64,000 nucleotides of DNA from Endozoicomonas sp. GU-1 (GTDB lineage Bacteria > Pseudomonadota > Gammaproteobacteria > Pseudomonadales > Endozoicomonadaceae), in contig NZ_CP114771.1 in NCBI RefSeq assembly GCF_027366395.1, positions 620,001 to 684,000 of the forward strand, written 5' to 3'. Positions within the stretch are counted from its first letter, which is position 1; the number at the start of each line of letters is the position of its first letter. Both the position numbers and the translations under genes were made by a program. Positions 18,833 through 27,762 of this stretch are shown piece after piece. The notes beneath the pieces were generated by a model. It was not told the origin of the DNA. It searched no databases and saw nothing but the letters and a program-made list of their open reading frames with translations.

Positions 18833-19699
18833 TCAGAAGTTCATTTTGCTGGAATGTGAAAACGGTTCCCGGGGTCGAAAGGAGGGGGTTACTCGCTTTT
18901 TTTTCTTCCTCTTGGCTGGTTTGCCGGTTTGTTCTTTTGACTGTTCTTCGGCGGTTAAGTAACCGTGATCTGAGGGTTGTCTGTCATCAGCAGTAATGGA
19001 TGCCGCATCTGCCCACCCTCTTTTAAGTGATACAGAGCCATGCCCCTGTGGCAGGATCCCTATCCTGATTTTTATTTGATCAATGCATAGTTTCATTGAA
19101 TCCTGATTGTCAAGCCTGCTAACCGGAATTTCAATGACCTCAAATCCTGCTTTTTGCCACAGTGCGATTTTCAGCAGAGTCGAACCATTCCTGGTGTTGA
19201 AATCACCACCCACGTAATGAGACGGTCCCTGAACTTCAATCACCAGGTTGTGATCTGGCAGGAGCAGGTCAACCGGAGGTAATGATTTCAGACTCTTTTC
19301 TTCTTCAATTTTCAGAGATGGGATAGATGATTGGAGTTGATCGCGGAAGTCGGCCTGGGTTTTTGAACTGTTTTTCTGGTAATGGCGAACGACCGGACAG
19401 TCTCTGCCAAGCCAACTTGCAGCCATGATCATGATGGATTGATCCTCTTCTTTATCTGGCGATGTATTTTCCAGGTGAGTCAACAGTTCACGCATGTGCT
19501 TTTCAAGCACGTTATTTTTATTGGCATTGGTGTCTAGAGCCAACCTGGCACAGCATACCATGACTCCCCAGAGAGACATCGATATCTCTTCCTTATTAGA
19601 AAACTGAAGGTTTTTACTGATTCGATAGACAAGCGATTCGAACGTAGAGGTAACCAGGTTCAGCTCAACGAGTTCACCCAGCATCGCCATGGCCCACAA
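18833..19699 (-). CDS. Copy 8, 3' exon: cap repeat, linker, RAP domain and basic tail
   Basis: Resumes at the codon pair Leu-Trp after the intron (LWAMAMLGELVELN). It holds the SLWGVMVCCARL linker, the RAP domain (VDLLLPDHN, IEVQGPSHY, STLLKIALWQK) and the basic tail. The frame is also open for 14 codons into the intron 3' end (to 19741), which is fortuitous. The stop at 18833 lies inside the leader of copy 7, 51 nt before its ATG. Exon phase matches the 5' exon exactly. Confidence 0.75.
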   Translation of the reverse strand: MWAMAMLGELVELNLVTSTFESLVYRISKNLQFSNKEEISMSLWGVMVCCARLALDTNANKNNVLEKHMRELLTHLENTSPDKEEDQSIMIMAASWLGRDCPVVRHYQKNSSKTQADFRDQLQSSIPSLKIEEEKSLKSLPPVDLLLPDHNLVIEVQGPSHYVGGDFNTRNGSTLLKIALWQKAGFEVIEIPVSRLDNQDSMKLCIDQIKIRIGILPQGHGSVSLKRGWADAASITADDRQPSDHGYLTAEEQSKEQTGKPAKRKKKKRVTPSFRPREPFSHSSKMNF

Positions 19700-19707
19700 A
19701 TCGGGTA

Positions 19708-19771
19708 AGGGCTGGTCTTTCTCCAGCCCTCCCCACAGCACCCGGCATGCGGGTCCGCACCGGGCGGTTCA
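19708..19771 (-). ncRNA. Group II intron domains V and VI
   Basis: On the minus strand, domain V begins at GAACCGCCCGG (19760-19770) and folds back through CCGGGTGCT. It is followed by the hairpin GGGCTGG-AGAAAGA-CCAGCCC (about 19709-19729), which fits domain VI, and then the intron end. The catalytic triad position reads ACC/GCC rather than a clear AGC in my reading, so the exact domain V register needs a covariance-model check. Confidence 0.65.
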
Positions 19772-21031
19772 ACGATGATGGTGAAACCTGATCCATAAGT
19801 CTTTCAATGAAACAAGCCCAATTTTCGCGAGGTAATTGTTATTCAGTGCCTGTTGTACCGCATAAGTTTTACTCAGACGGTAATACCCTTTGCTGCTGGC
19901 TGCGATCTTGGCGGCGTTCACTTTATCAACGCCTAACCTGACCAGATTCTTGAAACGGGTTTTTGGCTTGCGCCATTGCTTCAGAAAACAGCAACGGATT
20001 CGCCGACGTATCCATTGATCCAGCAGGGGAATTGGTCGGTAATATTCCGATAACCGAAAATACCCCATCCAACCCCGGATATATTGCGCCAGTTTGCGTA
20101 ACCGATGTTGCATTGAGACACCCCAGCGACGACTGGTCAACTTGAGTATCCGGTATTTGAATCGGTCCAGACACTTCTGGGCCCAGCGAACTTTCTTCCC
20201 TGTGAAGGTGAAACTCAGGAATTCGCTTTCTGTTGCTTTCACAACTTTACTTTTCCGGGAGTTAATCTTCAGTTTCAATTTGCGTTCAATGAATTGGGTA
20301 ATGCTGTGCATCACCCGATCCCCTGCACGCTGACTTTTGACGAGAATCACAAAATCATCACAGTATCTTGCAAAGCAATGACCCCGATATTCAAGCTCCT
20401 TGTCGAGTTCGTCGAGGACCACATTAGACAGCAAGGGTGATAAAGGCCCACCCTGTGGCATGCCAACCCTGGTCGGGTAGACATTGCCCTCAATCATGAC
20501 TCCGGAGCGCAGGTAGCGACCAATCAGTTTCAGAAGGCGTTTGTCGCGGACCTTACGGGAGACCCTCGACATCAAAACGTCGTGATTAACCGTATCAAAG
20601 AATTTACTCAGATCAACGTCAACGGCGTAATGTAGCCCCCCGTTGATCAACTGCTTAACCTGACGGACTCCGTCGTGTGCTGACCGTCCCGGTCGGTAGC
20701 CAAAGCTGTTTGGGGAAAATCCCGGGTCAAAGACAGGCGTCAGCACCTGCACAATGGCCTGCTGTATGACCCTGTCGATCACGGTTGGGATTCCCAGCAA
20801 GCGTTCACCGCCGTCCGGCTTTTCTATTACATGCCGGCGCACGGGTGACGGCTGATAGGTTCCGTCCAATAAGGCTTGACGCACTGAAGGCCAATGCTGT
20901 TTGGCAAAGTCTGGATAAGCTTCAATGGTGACTCCATCGATACCCGGAGCACCCTTGTTGCTTCTGACCTGTTTCCATGCGCTTGCCAGATTAGCCGGTT
21001 CAAGTACGCAATTTAGTAGATCATGGTTCAA
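19769..21031 (-). CDS. ltrA: Group II intron reverse transcriptase/maturase
   Basis: 420-residue intron-encoded protein that helps its intron RNA fold and splice and copies it into DNA during retrohoming. RT fingers/palm start near NKGAPGIDG (25-33). Catalytic Asp residues lie in AVDVDLSKFFD (136-146), with GMPQGGPLSPLLSN at 190-203 and the active-site YCDD at 223-226. The maturase (X) domain covers about 285-360 and includes YIRGWMGYF. There is no HNH endonuclease domain at the C-terminus, so target priming probably uses nascent strands at replication forks (known for endonuclease-lacking relatives, inferred here). The stop codon overlaps the first bases of domain V. RT and maturase motifs look intact. 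Confidence 0.95.
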   Translation of the reverse strand: MNHDLLNCVLEPANLASAWKQVRSNKGAPGIDGVTIEAYPDFAKQHWPSVRQALLDGTYQPSPVRRHVIEKPDGGERLLGIPTVIDRVIQQAIVQVLTPVFDPGFSPNSFGYRPGRSAHDGVRQVKQLINGGLHYAVDVDLSKFFDTVNHDVLMSRVSRKVRDKRLLKLIGRYLRSGVMIEGNVYPTRVGMPQGGPLSPLLSNVVLDELDKELEYRGHCFARYCDDFVILVKSQRAGDRVMHSITQFIERKLKLKINSRKSKVVKATESEFLSFTFTGKKVRWAQKCLDRFKYRILKLTSRRWGVSMQHRLRKLAQYIRGWMGYFRLSEYYRPIPLLDQWIRRRIRCCFLKQWRKPKTRFKNLVRLGVDKVNAAKIAASSKGYYRLSKTYAVQQALNNNYLAKIGLVSLKDLWIRFHHHR

Positions 21032-21632
21032 AGCTGGTCAAAGATTCTGTCGCCAGGTACGGTGAGTCGCCGGACGGCTGCATCGCCCTGAGGGAATCAG
21101 TCTCCTCTTTGTCATCGATGTTCGGCCCTTCGCTGACGACTTCCCGTCCATTAATGACTTTTGTCGTACAGCTACTATGGCCTCTGCTGACTTCTGTCCA
21201 ATCACCACGCAGGGTTACCTCTGCTGGCGCTATTGGTTGCCATCGGGTTTGCTCGAACAGGATGATGAGTCACTGTTCGCCGAGCCTGTTGTAACCAGTG
21301 GCTGAGAACTGGGAACTTACCAATCGCATGTTGAACAGATCTCCCCGGATAAGAACATGGACTTTCAGTGCACAACCGCCGCATTTACCGTGTCTCACGA
21401 ACCAGAGGGCTTTGTGATCCTTGGCTCACTCGCCCAGAGACTCAGCCTTGTATGCGATTTCTGTACGTCGGCTCGCACCTTTGCACTCAGACTGCCTCCG
21501 CACAGCCCCTCGCGGGACTGCACTTGCCTTAAGCTAGTGGTTGTCATCAGCAGGCGTCTTTACCGCCAGTCAGATGTAGGTTCTCCCACAGGGGACTTTC
21601 ACCCCATCAGTTCATGCCCATGCCGGGCGTAC
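21032..21632 (-). ncRNA. Group II intron 5' RNA region (domains I to IV start)
   Basis: About 600 nt of structured intron RNA between the 5' splice site and the maturase ATG. No gene is supported here; short open frames on both strands are unrelated to the family. A possible EBS1 is UAAGUUC (minus strand, 21313-21319), which could pair with six of the seven bases CAACUUG that end the 5' exon. This assignment is tentative. Confidence 0.6.
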
Positions 21633-23711
21633 CAAGTTGGCGATATGCTGAGGAATAAATGGCTTCTTCTGATCGTTAACATGGGGTAACAACGCGGCCA
21701 CAGCTTCTTTGAGCCCTGGTGTCTGCTCCAGCCCGTTGTCCATCAGTTTCGCCATGGCCCACAGCAGGTTGGCGGTACCCTGGGCATTAAATTGGTCTTT
21801 CTGTGCATTCACGTGGAGCAACAGTGCGGCCACAGCTTCTTTGAGCTCTTGAGTTTGCTCCAGCCCTTTGTCCACCAGCTTCGCCATGGCCCACAGCAGG
21901 TTGGCGATATGCTGAGGAATAAATTGCCCCTTCTGAGCGTTCACATGGGGCAACAACGCGGCCACAGCTTCTTTGAGACCTGGTGTCTGCTCCAGCCCGT
22001 TGTCCGCCAGTTTCGCCATGGCCCACAGCACGTTAGCGATTTCCTGTGGTTTAAAGTTAGCTTTCTCCGTGTTGATGCGTGGCAACAGCGCGGCCATGGC
22101 CTCCTTAAACTCTGGTGATCGCTCCTGCCCGTTGTCCACCAGTTTCGCCATGGTACACAGCAGGTTGGCGATACCCTGTGGTTTAAAATTGGCTTTCTGT
22201 GCGTTCACCTGGTGCAGCAGCCCGGCAATGACCGCGTTGGGCTCAGGTGTCGACTCCCCTTTGTCCATCAGTTTTGCCAGGGCCCACAGCAGGTTGGCGA
22301 TATTTTGAGGATTAAATTGCTCCTTCTGAGCGTTCACATGGGGCAACAACGCGGCCAGAGCTCCTTCGAGCCCTGGTGTCTGCTCCAGCCCGTTGTCTGC
22401 CAACTTCGCCATGGCCCACAGCACGTTAGTGATTTCCTGTGGGTTAAAGTTAGCGTTCTCCGTGTTGATGCGTGGCAACAGCGCGGCCATGGCCTGGTTA
22501 AACTCTGGTGTTCGCTCCTGCCCGTTGTCCACCAGTTTCGCCATGGCCCATAGCAGGTTGGCGATATGCTGAGGAATAAATTGGTCTTTCTGTGCGTTCA
22601 CGAAGGTCAACAGCGCGAACAGGGCCTTGTTGAACTCTGGTGTCCGCTCCTGCCCGTTGTCCATCAGTTTCGCCATCGCCCACAGCAGGTTGGTGATTTC
22701 CTGATGTTTAAAGTTAGCTTTTATGTCCACTTGGGACAAAAGCGCGGTCACAGCCGAGTTGAAATCGGGTGTCCGCTCCTGCCCGTTGCCCACCAGTTTC
22801 GCCATGGCCCATAGGAGGTTGGCGATTCCCTGGGCTTTAAATTGTTCTTTTTGTGCCTTCACATAGGGCAACAGCCCGGCCACGTCCATGTAGAGCCCGG
22901 GTGTCTGATCCTGGCCGTTGTCCACCAGTTTCGCCACAGCCCACAGCAGGTTGGCGATACCCTGTGGTTCAAAATTTGTTTTCTGTTTTTTCACTTCTGG
23001 TAATAGCGCGGCTACGGCCTCTTTGAGTTCTGGTGTCTGCTTCTGCCCGTTGACCACCAGTTTCGCCATGGCCCACAGCATGTTGGCGGTACCCTGTGGT
23101 TCAAAATTTGCTCTCTGTTCTTTCACTTTTGGCAACAGCGCGGCCACGGCCTCTTTGAGCCCCGGTGTCCGCTTCTGCCCGTTGTCTACCAGTTTCGCCA
23201 TGGCCCACAGCAGGTTGACGAGATGTTGAGGAGTAAATTGGGCTTTCTGTTTGTTAACGCAAGGCAACAATGCGGTCACGGTATCGTTGAGTTCGGGTGT
23301 CCATTTGTGCCCGTTGACCAATAGTTTTGCGATGGCCCACAGCAGGTTGGCGACCCCCTGGGCAGCAACATCCTCGTCTTGAGTTTTTTGGTTGCACTTG
23401 AATATGATTGCATCAAGTAGTGCTGACAATAAGCGAGCTTGAGTATGCTTAACACGCTCATCCATTGGTTTATGAGGGGTGAAAACACCCGCTGAAGTAA
23501 ATGAGTGAAGTGTTGTCGTCAGGCTTAACCAATTCCAGCTCCGCGTTGCGGTGAAATTTTGCAGCAAATGCATCAGCTGGCTTTGTTCCGCTCGATTTAA
23601 CGGTCTTTTAGACGCTGACGTGTATTTTTTAATCGAACTGGCAAATTGACCGTGATTTTTCCCATTATAGCGATGACCGAAACGATCCGATGCTCTCACC
23701 AGATCATCCAT
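21633..23711 (-). CDS. Copy 8, 5' exon: N-domain and repeats 1-14
   Basis: Uninterrupted coding stretch from an internal Met (MDDLVRASDRFGHRY, equivalent to about residue 86 of other copies) to the intron boundary. If unspliced, translation continues about five codons into the intron (VRPAWA) and stops at 21612. It contains the N-domain and 13 complete units plus the start of the last. Unit 5 is one residue short (VDIKAN), and one unit has LLCTMAK instead of LLWAMAK. No ribosome-binding site is evident at 23711, so whether this Met is used is uncertain. Confidence 0.6.
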
Positions 23712-23824
23712 TTTTTCCTGTTGATGAGGGCATTAAAACCTTGAGCAGGGTTTACTTTACGGCGCTGTAGAGATTGAGAAGGGGGGGTGCCAGAAGAATG
23801 GTCAACATTAGGCCCCGGGGCAGT

Positions 23825-23833
23825 GGGGGGGGG
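23825..23833 (-). repeat. Nine-base poly-C tract in copy 8
   Basis: Nine G on the plus strand, equal to nine C in the coding strand, at codon 45. In-frame copies 2, 7 and 10 have seven C in the same place (2498-2504, 18643-18649, 29874-29880). The local one-base gain sends copy 8 out of frame to a TAA 15 nt further on. It is a candidate slipped-strand site. Confidence 0.7.
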
Positions 23834-24025
23834 AATTATTCGATTGTCTGACGGTGGCATGCCTATGTTGCCCACGCTTTGAAGACGCCGTATGGTTACC
23901 TGGTTGGTTGCAACCATTACCTGATCTTGCGTGTTGACCACTGATGCCGACAGAGCTTCTGTCCATAATTATATTTCATTAATTCATGGAAATATAAAAA
24001 GCAGACTGTGGTTTTGTTCAGAAGT

Positions 24026-26818
24026 TCATTTTGCTGGAATGTGAAAACGGTTCCTGGGTCGAGAGGAGGGGGTTACTCGCTTTTTTTTCTTCCTCTTGGC
24101 TGGTTTGCCGGTTTGTTCTTTTGACTGTTCTTCGGCGGTAAAGTCACCGTGATCTGAGGGTTGTCTGTCATCAGCAGTAACGTATCCCTCATCTGTCCGC
24201 CTTTTTTTAATTGATACAGAGCCATTCCCCTGTGGCGGGATCCCTGTCCTGGTTTTTATTTGATCAATGTATGGTTTCATTGAATCCTGATTGTCAAGCC
24301 TGTCAACCGGAATTTCAATGATCTCAAATCCTGCTTTTTGCCACAGTGCGATTTTCAGCAGAGTCGAACCATTCCTGGTTTTGAAGTCACCACCCACGTA
24401 ATGAGACGGTCCCTGAACTTCAATCACCATGTTGTGATCTGGCAGGAGCAGGTCAACCGGAGGCAGTGAGTTCAGACGCTTTTCTTCTTCAATCTGCAAA
24501 GAGGGAAAGCATGATTGGAGTAGATGGCGAACCTCGGATTGACGTTTTGAGCTGCTAGTCGGGTAATGGGGGAAGACCGGGTACTTTCTCCTAAGCCAAC
24601 TGGCGGCCATGGCAATGATGCGTTGATCCTCTTCATTGTCTGAGGAGGTATTTTCCACACGAGTAAACAGGTCATCCATGTGCTTTTCAAGCCAGTCAAT
24701 GTTTTTAGAGTCCAGAGACAATCTGGCACAGCACACCATTACTCCCCAGAGAGACATCGATATGTCTTGCTGTGAGAGCTGAGGGTTTTCACTGAGTCGG
24801 TAAACAAGCGGTTCAAACATAGAGGTAACCACGTTCAGCTCAAAGAGCTCACCCAGTTTCGCCATGGCCCACAGCAGGTTGGCGATATGCTGAGGCATCA
24901 ATTGGTCTTCCTGTGCGTTCACGCAGGACAACAGCTCGGCTATGACCTCGATGAACTCTGTTGTCGGCTTATGCCCATTGTCCACCAGTTTGGCCGTGGC
25001 CCACAGCAGGTTAGAAATTTCCTGTGTTTTAAAGTGAGTTTTCTGTGCGTTCACGTTGGACAAAAGTGCAGCCACGGCCTCGTTGAGCTTCGGCGTCTGT
25101 TTCTGCCCTTTGTCCACCAGTTTCGCCATTGTCCACAACAGGTTGGCGGTACCCTGTGGTTCAAATTTGGCTTTCTGTGAGATCACGTGGGGCAACAGCC
25201 CGGCCACAGCCTTTTTGAGCCCCGGTATCCACTTCTGCCCTTTGTCCATCAGTTTCGCCATGGCCCACAGCAGGTTGGCGATATGCTGAGGAATGAATTC
25301 CTCCTTCTGAGTGTTCACATGGGGTAACAACGCGGCCACCGCTTTTTTGAGCGCTGGTGTCTGCTCCAGCCCGTTGCCCACCACTTTCGCCATGGCCCAC
25401 AGCTGGTTGGCAATATGCTGGGGAATAAATTGGTCTTTCTGTGCGATCACATGGGGCAAAAGCGCGGTCACGGCCTCGTTGAACCCGGTTGTCCACTTGT
25501 GCTCGTTATCCCCCAGTTTCGCCATGGCCCACAGCACGTTGGCGATTTCTTGTGGTTTAAAGTTAGCTTTCTTTGTGTTTACGTAGGGCAACAACGCGGC
25601 CACGGCTTCTTTGAGCCCTGGTGTCTGCTCCAGCCCGTTGTCCGCCAGTTTCGCCATGGCCGAAAGCAGGTTGGTGATCGCCTGGGCATTAAATTGTTCT
25701 TTTTGTGTCTTCACATAGGGCAACAGCGCGGCTACGGCCTCTTTGAGCTCTGGTGTCCGCTCCTGCCCGTTGTCTACCAGTTTTGCCATAGCCCACAGCA
25801 GGTTGACGATACCCTGGGCATTAAATTGTCCTTTTTGTGTCTTCACATAGGGCAACAGCTCGGCCACGGCCTTTTCGGGCCCTGTTGTTAGCTCTTGCCC
25901 GTTGTCTATCAGTTTCGCCATGGCCCACAGCAGGTTGGCGATACCCTGGGCATTAAATTGTTCTTTTTGTGTCTTCACAAAGGGCAACAGCGCGGCCACG
26001 GCCTTTTTGGGCCCTGTTGTTAGCTCTTGCCCGTTGTCTACCAGTTTCGCCATGGCCCACAGCAGGTTGGCGATATGCTGAGATATAAATTTGTCTTTCT
26101 GTGCATCCACGTGTGGCAACAGCGCGGCCACGGCCTCTTTGAGTTCTGATGTTTGCCCCTGCCCGTTGTCCACCAGTTTTGCCATGGCCCACAGCAGGTT
26201 GGCGACCCCTTGGGCATCAACATCCCTGGCTTGAGTTTTTTGGTTGCACTTGAATATGACTGCATCAAGTAGTGTTGACAATAAGTGAGCTTGAGTAAGC
26301 TTAACACGCTCATCCATGGGTTTATGAGGGGTAAAAACACCCGCTGAAGTCAATGAATGGAGTGTTGTCGTCAGGCTTCGCCAACTCCAGCTCCGTGTTG
26401 CTGTAAAATTTTGCAGCAAACGCATCAGCTGGCTTTGTTCTGCTCGATTTAACGGTCTTTTAGTAACTGATGTGTATTTTTTAATTGAACTGGCATACCA
26501 GCCGTGATTTCTCCCATCATAGCGATCACCGAAACGAGCCGATTGACTCACCAGATCATCCATTACTTCCTGTTTGATGAGGGCATTAAAATCTTGAGCA
26601 GGGTTTACTGAACGGCTCTGTAGAGATTGAGAAGAGCTTGTGCCAAAAGAATGGTAAACATTACGCCCCGGGGCAGTGCGGGAGGAATTATTCCATTGTC
26701 TGGCGGTGGCATGCCTATATCGCCCACGCCTTGAAGACGCCGCACGGCTACCCGGTTGGTTGTAACCATTACCTGATCTAGCATATTGACCACTGGTACC
26801 AGCAGAGCTTCTGTCCAT
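24026..26818 (-). CDS. OPR-repeat/RAP protein, copy 9
   Basis: 930 residues with 11 units (about 200-657). Cassettes: DAQG, ISQH, NAQG, NAQG, NAQA, KPQE, IPQH, IPQH, EPQG, KTQE, MPQH. Units 2 and 3 share an unusual helix B (ELTTGPKKAV / ELTTGPEKAV), a recent unit duplication. RAP domain at about 788 (IEVQGPSHYVGGDF). The tail carries AKRKKKKR and then reads on (RPRNRFHIPAK) into the leader of copy 8 before stopping at 24026, so its stop lies 59 nt before the next ATG. The start at 26818 (MDRSSAGTS) follows a leader with minor changes. An IS element lies only 88 nt upstream, so its upstream control region is now partly IS sequence. Confidence 0.88.
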   Translation of the reverse strand: MDRSSAGTSGQYARSGNGYNQPGSRAASSRRGRYRHATARQWNNSSRTAPGRNVYHSFGTSSSQSLQSRSVNPAQDFNALIKQEVMDDLVSQSARFGDRYDGRNHGWYASSIKKYTSVTKRPLNRAEQSQLMRLLQNFTATRSWSWRSLTTTLHSLTSAGVFTPHKPMDERVKLTQAHLLSTLLDAVIFKCNQKTQARDVDAQGVANLLWAMAKLVDNGQGQTSELKEAVAALLPHVDAQKDKFISQHIANLLWAMAKLVDNGQELTTGPKKAVAALLPFVKTQKEQFNAQGIANLLWAMAKLIDNGQELTTGPEKAVAELLPYVKTQKGQFNAQGIVNLLWAMAKLVDNGQERTPELKEAVAALLPYVKTQKEQFNAQAITNLLSAMAKLADNGLEQTPGLKEAVAALLPYVNTKKANFKPQEIANVLWAMAKLGDNEHKWTTGFNEAVTALLPHVIAQKDQFIPQHIANQLWAMAKVVGNGLEQTPALKKAVAALLPHVNTQKEEFIPQHIANLLWAMAKLMDKGQKWIPGLKKAVAGLLPHVISQKAKFEPQGTANLLWTMAKLVDKGQKQTPKLNEAVAALLSNVNAQKTHFKTQEISNLLWATAKLVDNGHKPTTEFIEVIAELLSCVNAQEDQLMPQHIANLLWAMAKLGELFELNVVTSMFEPLVYRLSENPQLSQQDISMSLWGVMVCCARLSLDSKNIDWLEKHMDDLFTRVENTSSDNEEDQRIIAMAASWLRRKYPVFPHYPTSSSKRQSEVRHLLQSCFPSLQIEEEKRLNSLPPVDLLLPDHNMVIEVQGPSHYVGGDFKTRNGSTLLKIALWQKAGFEIIEIPVDRLDNQDSMKPYIDQIKTRTGIPPQGNGSVSIKKRRTDEGYVTADDRQPSDHGDFTAEEQSKEQTGKPAKRKKKKRVTPSSRPRNRFHIPAK

Positions 26819-26906
26819 AACTATATTTCATTAATTCATGAAAATTTAAAAAGCTGACAGCGGTTCTGTTCAAAAGTTCATTTTGCTGGAATGTTGATCA
26901 ATTTAA

Positions 26907-26927
26907 GAGGCTGTTTTAAAACTACTT
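26907..26927. repeat. IS left terminal inverted repeat
   Basis: Starts GAGGCTGTTTTAAAAC immediately after the target duplication TAA. Pairs imperfectly with the right end at 27772-27792. Confidence 0.8.
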
Positions 26928-27698
26928 AAACCTTCGTAGCATTATGCGAATCATGCATATATAAACGAAGGCTTCTGAACTCCTTGGCAGCTGTTCATAG
27001 TCTTTAGATAAACGTCTGGATCCTTCAAACCAGCCAAAGGTTCTCTCCACAACCCAGCGCCTGGCTTGAACGACAAACTTTCCCCGTGGGCGTTTTGTGA
27101 TTTCAAGTTCCCTTTTGGGTTTGAAGCGATAAAACCACTCTTCAAGGTAACCCCGGTAGCCACAATCAGCCCAGACTTTCCGGATGTTTTTAAAGTATTT
27201 CTTAAGGTGAGCCAGTATGAATTGACCTGCAAAACTATCACTAAATGCGGCTGCGTGTACCCATACCACCAGAATCAGGCCAAGAGTATCAACAGCTATA
27301 TGACGTTTTCTGCCTTTTATTTTCTTCCCGCCATCATAGCCTCGATCCCCCCCTTTTACCGAGGTTTTCACGGATTGGGAGTCAATGCTTGCTGCTGTTG
27401 GTTGTGGCTCTTTGCCCGCCTGAATTCGCACCTGGTCACGAAGAGCATCATGCACCTTCTTCCATGTGCCATCTTGTTTCCAGATTCGAAAATAGGTGTA
27501 GACAGTACTCCATGGTGGAAAGTCAGAAGGCAGCATTCGCCACTGACAGCCTGTTTTAGTGAGATAGAATATGGCATTCAATATCAGACGATAACTCCAG
27601 TCGCGTGGTCGCCCATTTTTTGGAGTATCATAGCCAGGGTCAGGGAATAGAGGCTTGAGGATTGCCCACTCGTCATTGGTCAGGTCGGATGGATACAT
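26922..27698 (-). CDS. IS5-family DDE transposase
   Basis: 258-residue transposase that cuts and joins the IS ends. The N-terminal part (YPSDLTNDEWAILKPLFPD, residues 2-20) is the DUF4096-like helix-turn-helix typical of IS5-group enzymes. Catalytic residues appear as Asp106 (ASIDSQSV), Asp178 (VWADCGYRG) and Glu219 (RWVVERTFGW). The length is normal and no frameshift is visible, so it is probably functional. Its ATG at 27698 is preceded by a strong Shine-Dalgarno AAGGAGG with a 6-nt spacer. That contrasts with the array genes, which have none, and fits the IS being a recent arrival. Confidence 0.95.
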   Translation of the reverse strand: MYPSDLTNDEWAILKPLFPDPGYDTPKNGRPRDWSYRLILNAIFYLTKTGCQWRMLPSDFPPWSTVYTYFRIWKQDGTWKKVHDALRDQVRIQAGKEPQPTAASIDSQSVKTSVKGGDRGYDGGKKIKGRKRHIAVDTLGLILVVWVHAAAFSDSFAGQFILAHLKKYFKNIRKVWADCGYRGYLEEWFYRFKPKRELEITKRPRGKFVVQARRWVVERTFGWFEGSRRLSKDYEQLPRSSEAFVYICMIRIMLRRFK

Positions 27699-27704
27699 AA
27701 TTAT

Positions 27705-27711
27705 CCTCCTT
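27705..27711 (-). promoter_or_regulatory. Strong ribosome-binding site of the IS transposase
   Basis: AAGGAGG on the minus strand, six bases before the ATG at 27698. It is the only canonical site I found in front of a gene in this window. Confidence 0.85.
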
Positions 27712-27762
27712 AAACTAATCAGATACTGTAGTTATAGACGACGTTGAGTTTTTTATCCTGAG

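Larger units (their letters stand above)
19700..21632 (-). mobile_element. Group II intron inserted in the last repeat of copy 8
   Basis: A 1933-nt intron on the minus strand, in the same direction as the host gene. Its 5' end reads GTACGCCCGGCA (a GTRCG-type group II start) directly after exon AACTTG. Its 3' end reads CCCGAT (the usual A-pyrimidine end) directly before exon TTGTGGGCC. Joining the exons gives N-L-L-W-A with no frame change (phase 0), which fixes both boundaries. It contains a maturase gene, a domain V-like hairpin and a domain VI-like hairpin near the 3' end. The insertion interrupts the family's most conserved motif, ANLLWAM. Insertion in the sense direction permits splicing. 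Confidence 0.88.
18833..23966 (-). pseudogene. OPR-repeat/RAP gene, copy 8: frameshifted and split by a group II intron
   Basis: The family ATG is at 23966. A 9-C tract (23825-23833, codon 45) puts the frame out by one and meets a TAA at 23808-23810. A one-base loss near 23721 (AAACAGG to AACAGG) restores the original frame just before MDDLV. The gene is then open for 14 units: VAAQG, TPQH, EPQG, EPQG, KAQG, KHQE, IPQH, NPQE, NPQN, KPQG, KPQE, IPQH, NAQG, IPQH. The last unit is interrupted at 21632/19700 by the intron, and removing the intron restores N-L-L-W-A-M in frame. The RAP domain and basic tail (KRKKKKRVTP) are intact, ending KMNF inside the leader of copy 7. Without frame correction, or a start at 23711, no full product is made. 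Confidence 0.85.

Noticed and set aside
19963-20333. Plus-strand frames inside the intron (19963-20145, 20094-20333)
   Set aside because: Antisense of the maturase gene; no recognisable protein.
23715-23835. Programmed translational frameshift in copy 8
   Set aside because: Two separate compensating one-base changes relative to paralogues, with a stop between them, fit mutation better; no slippery heptamer with a downstream structure is evident.
27066-27650. Plus-strand 194-codon frame inside the IS
   Set aside because: Antisense of the transposase; no family resemblance or ribosome-binding site.
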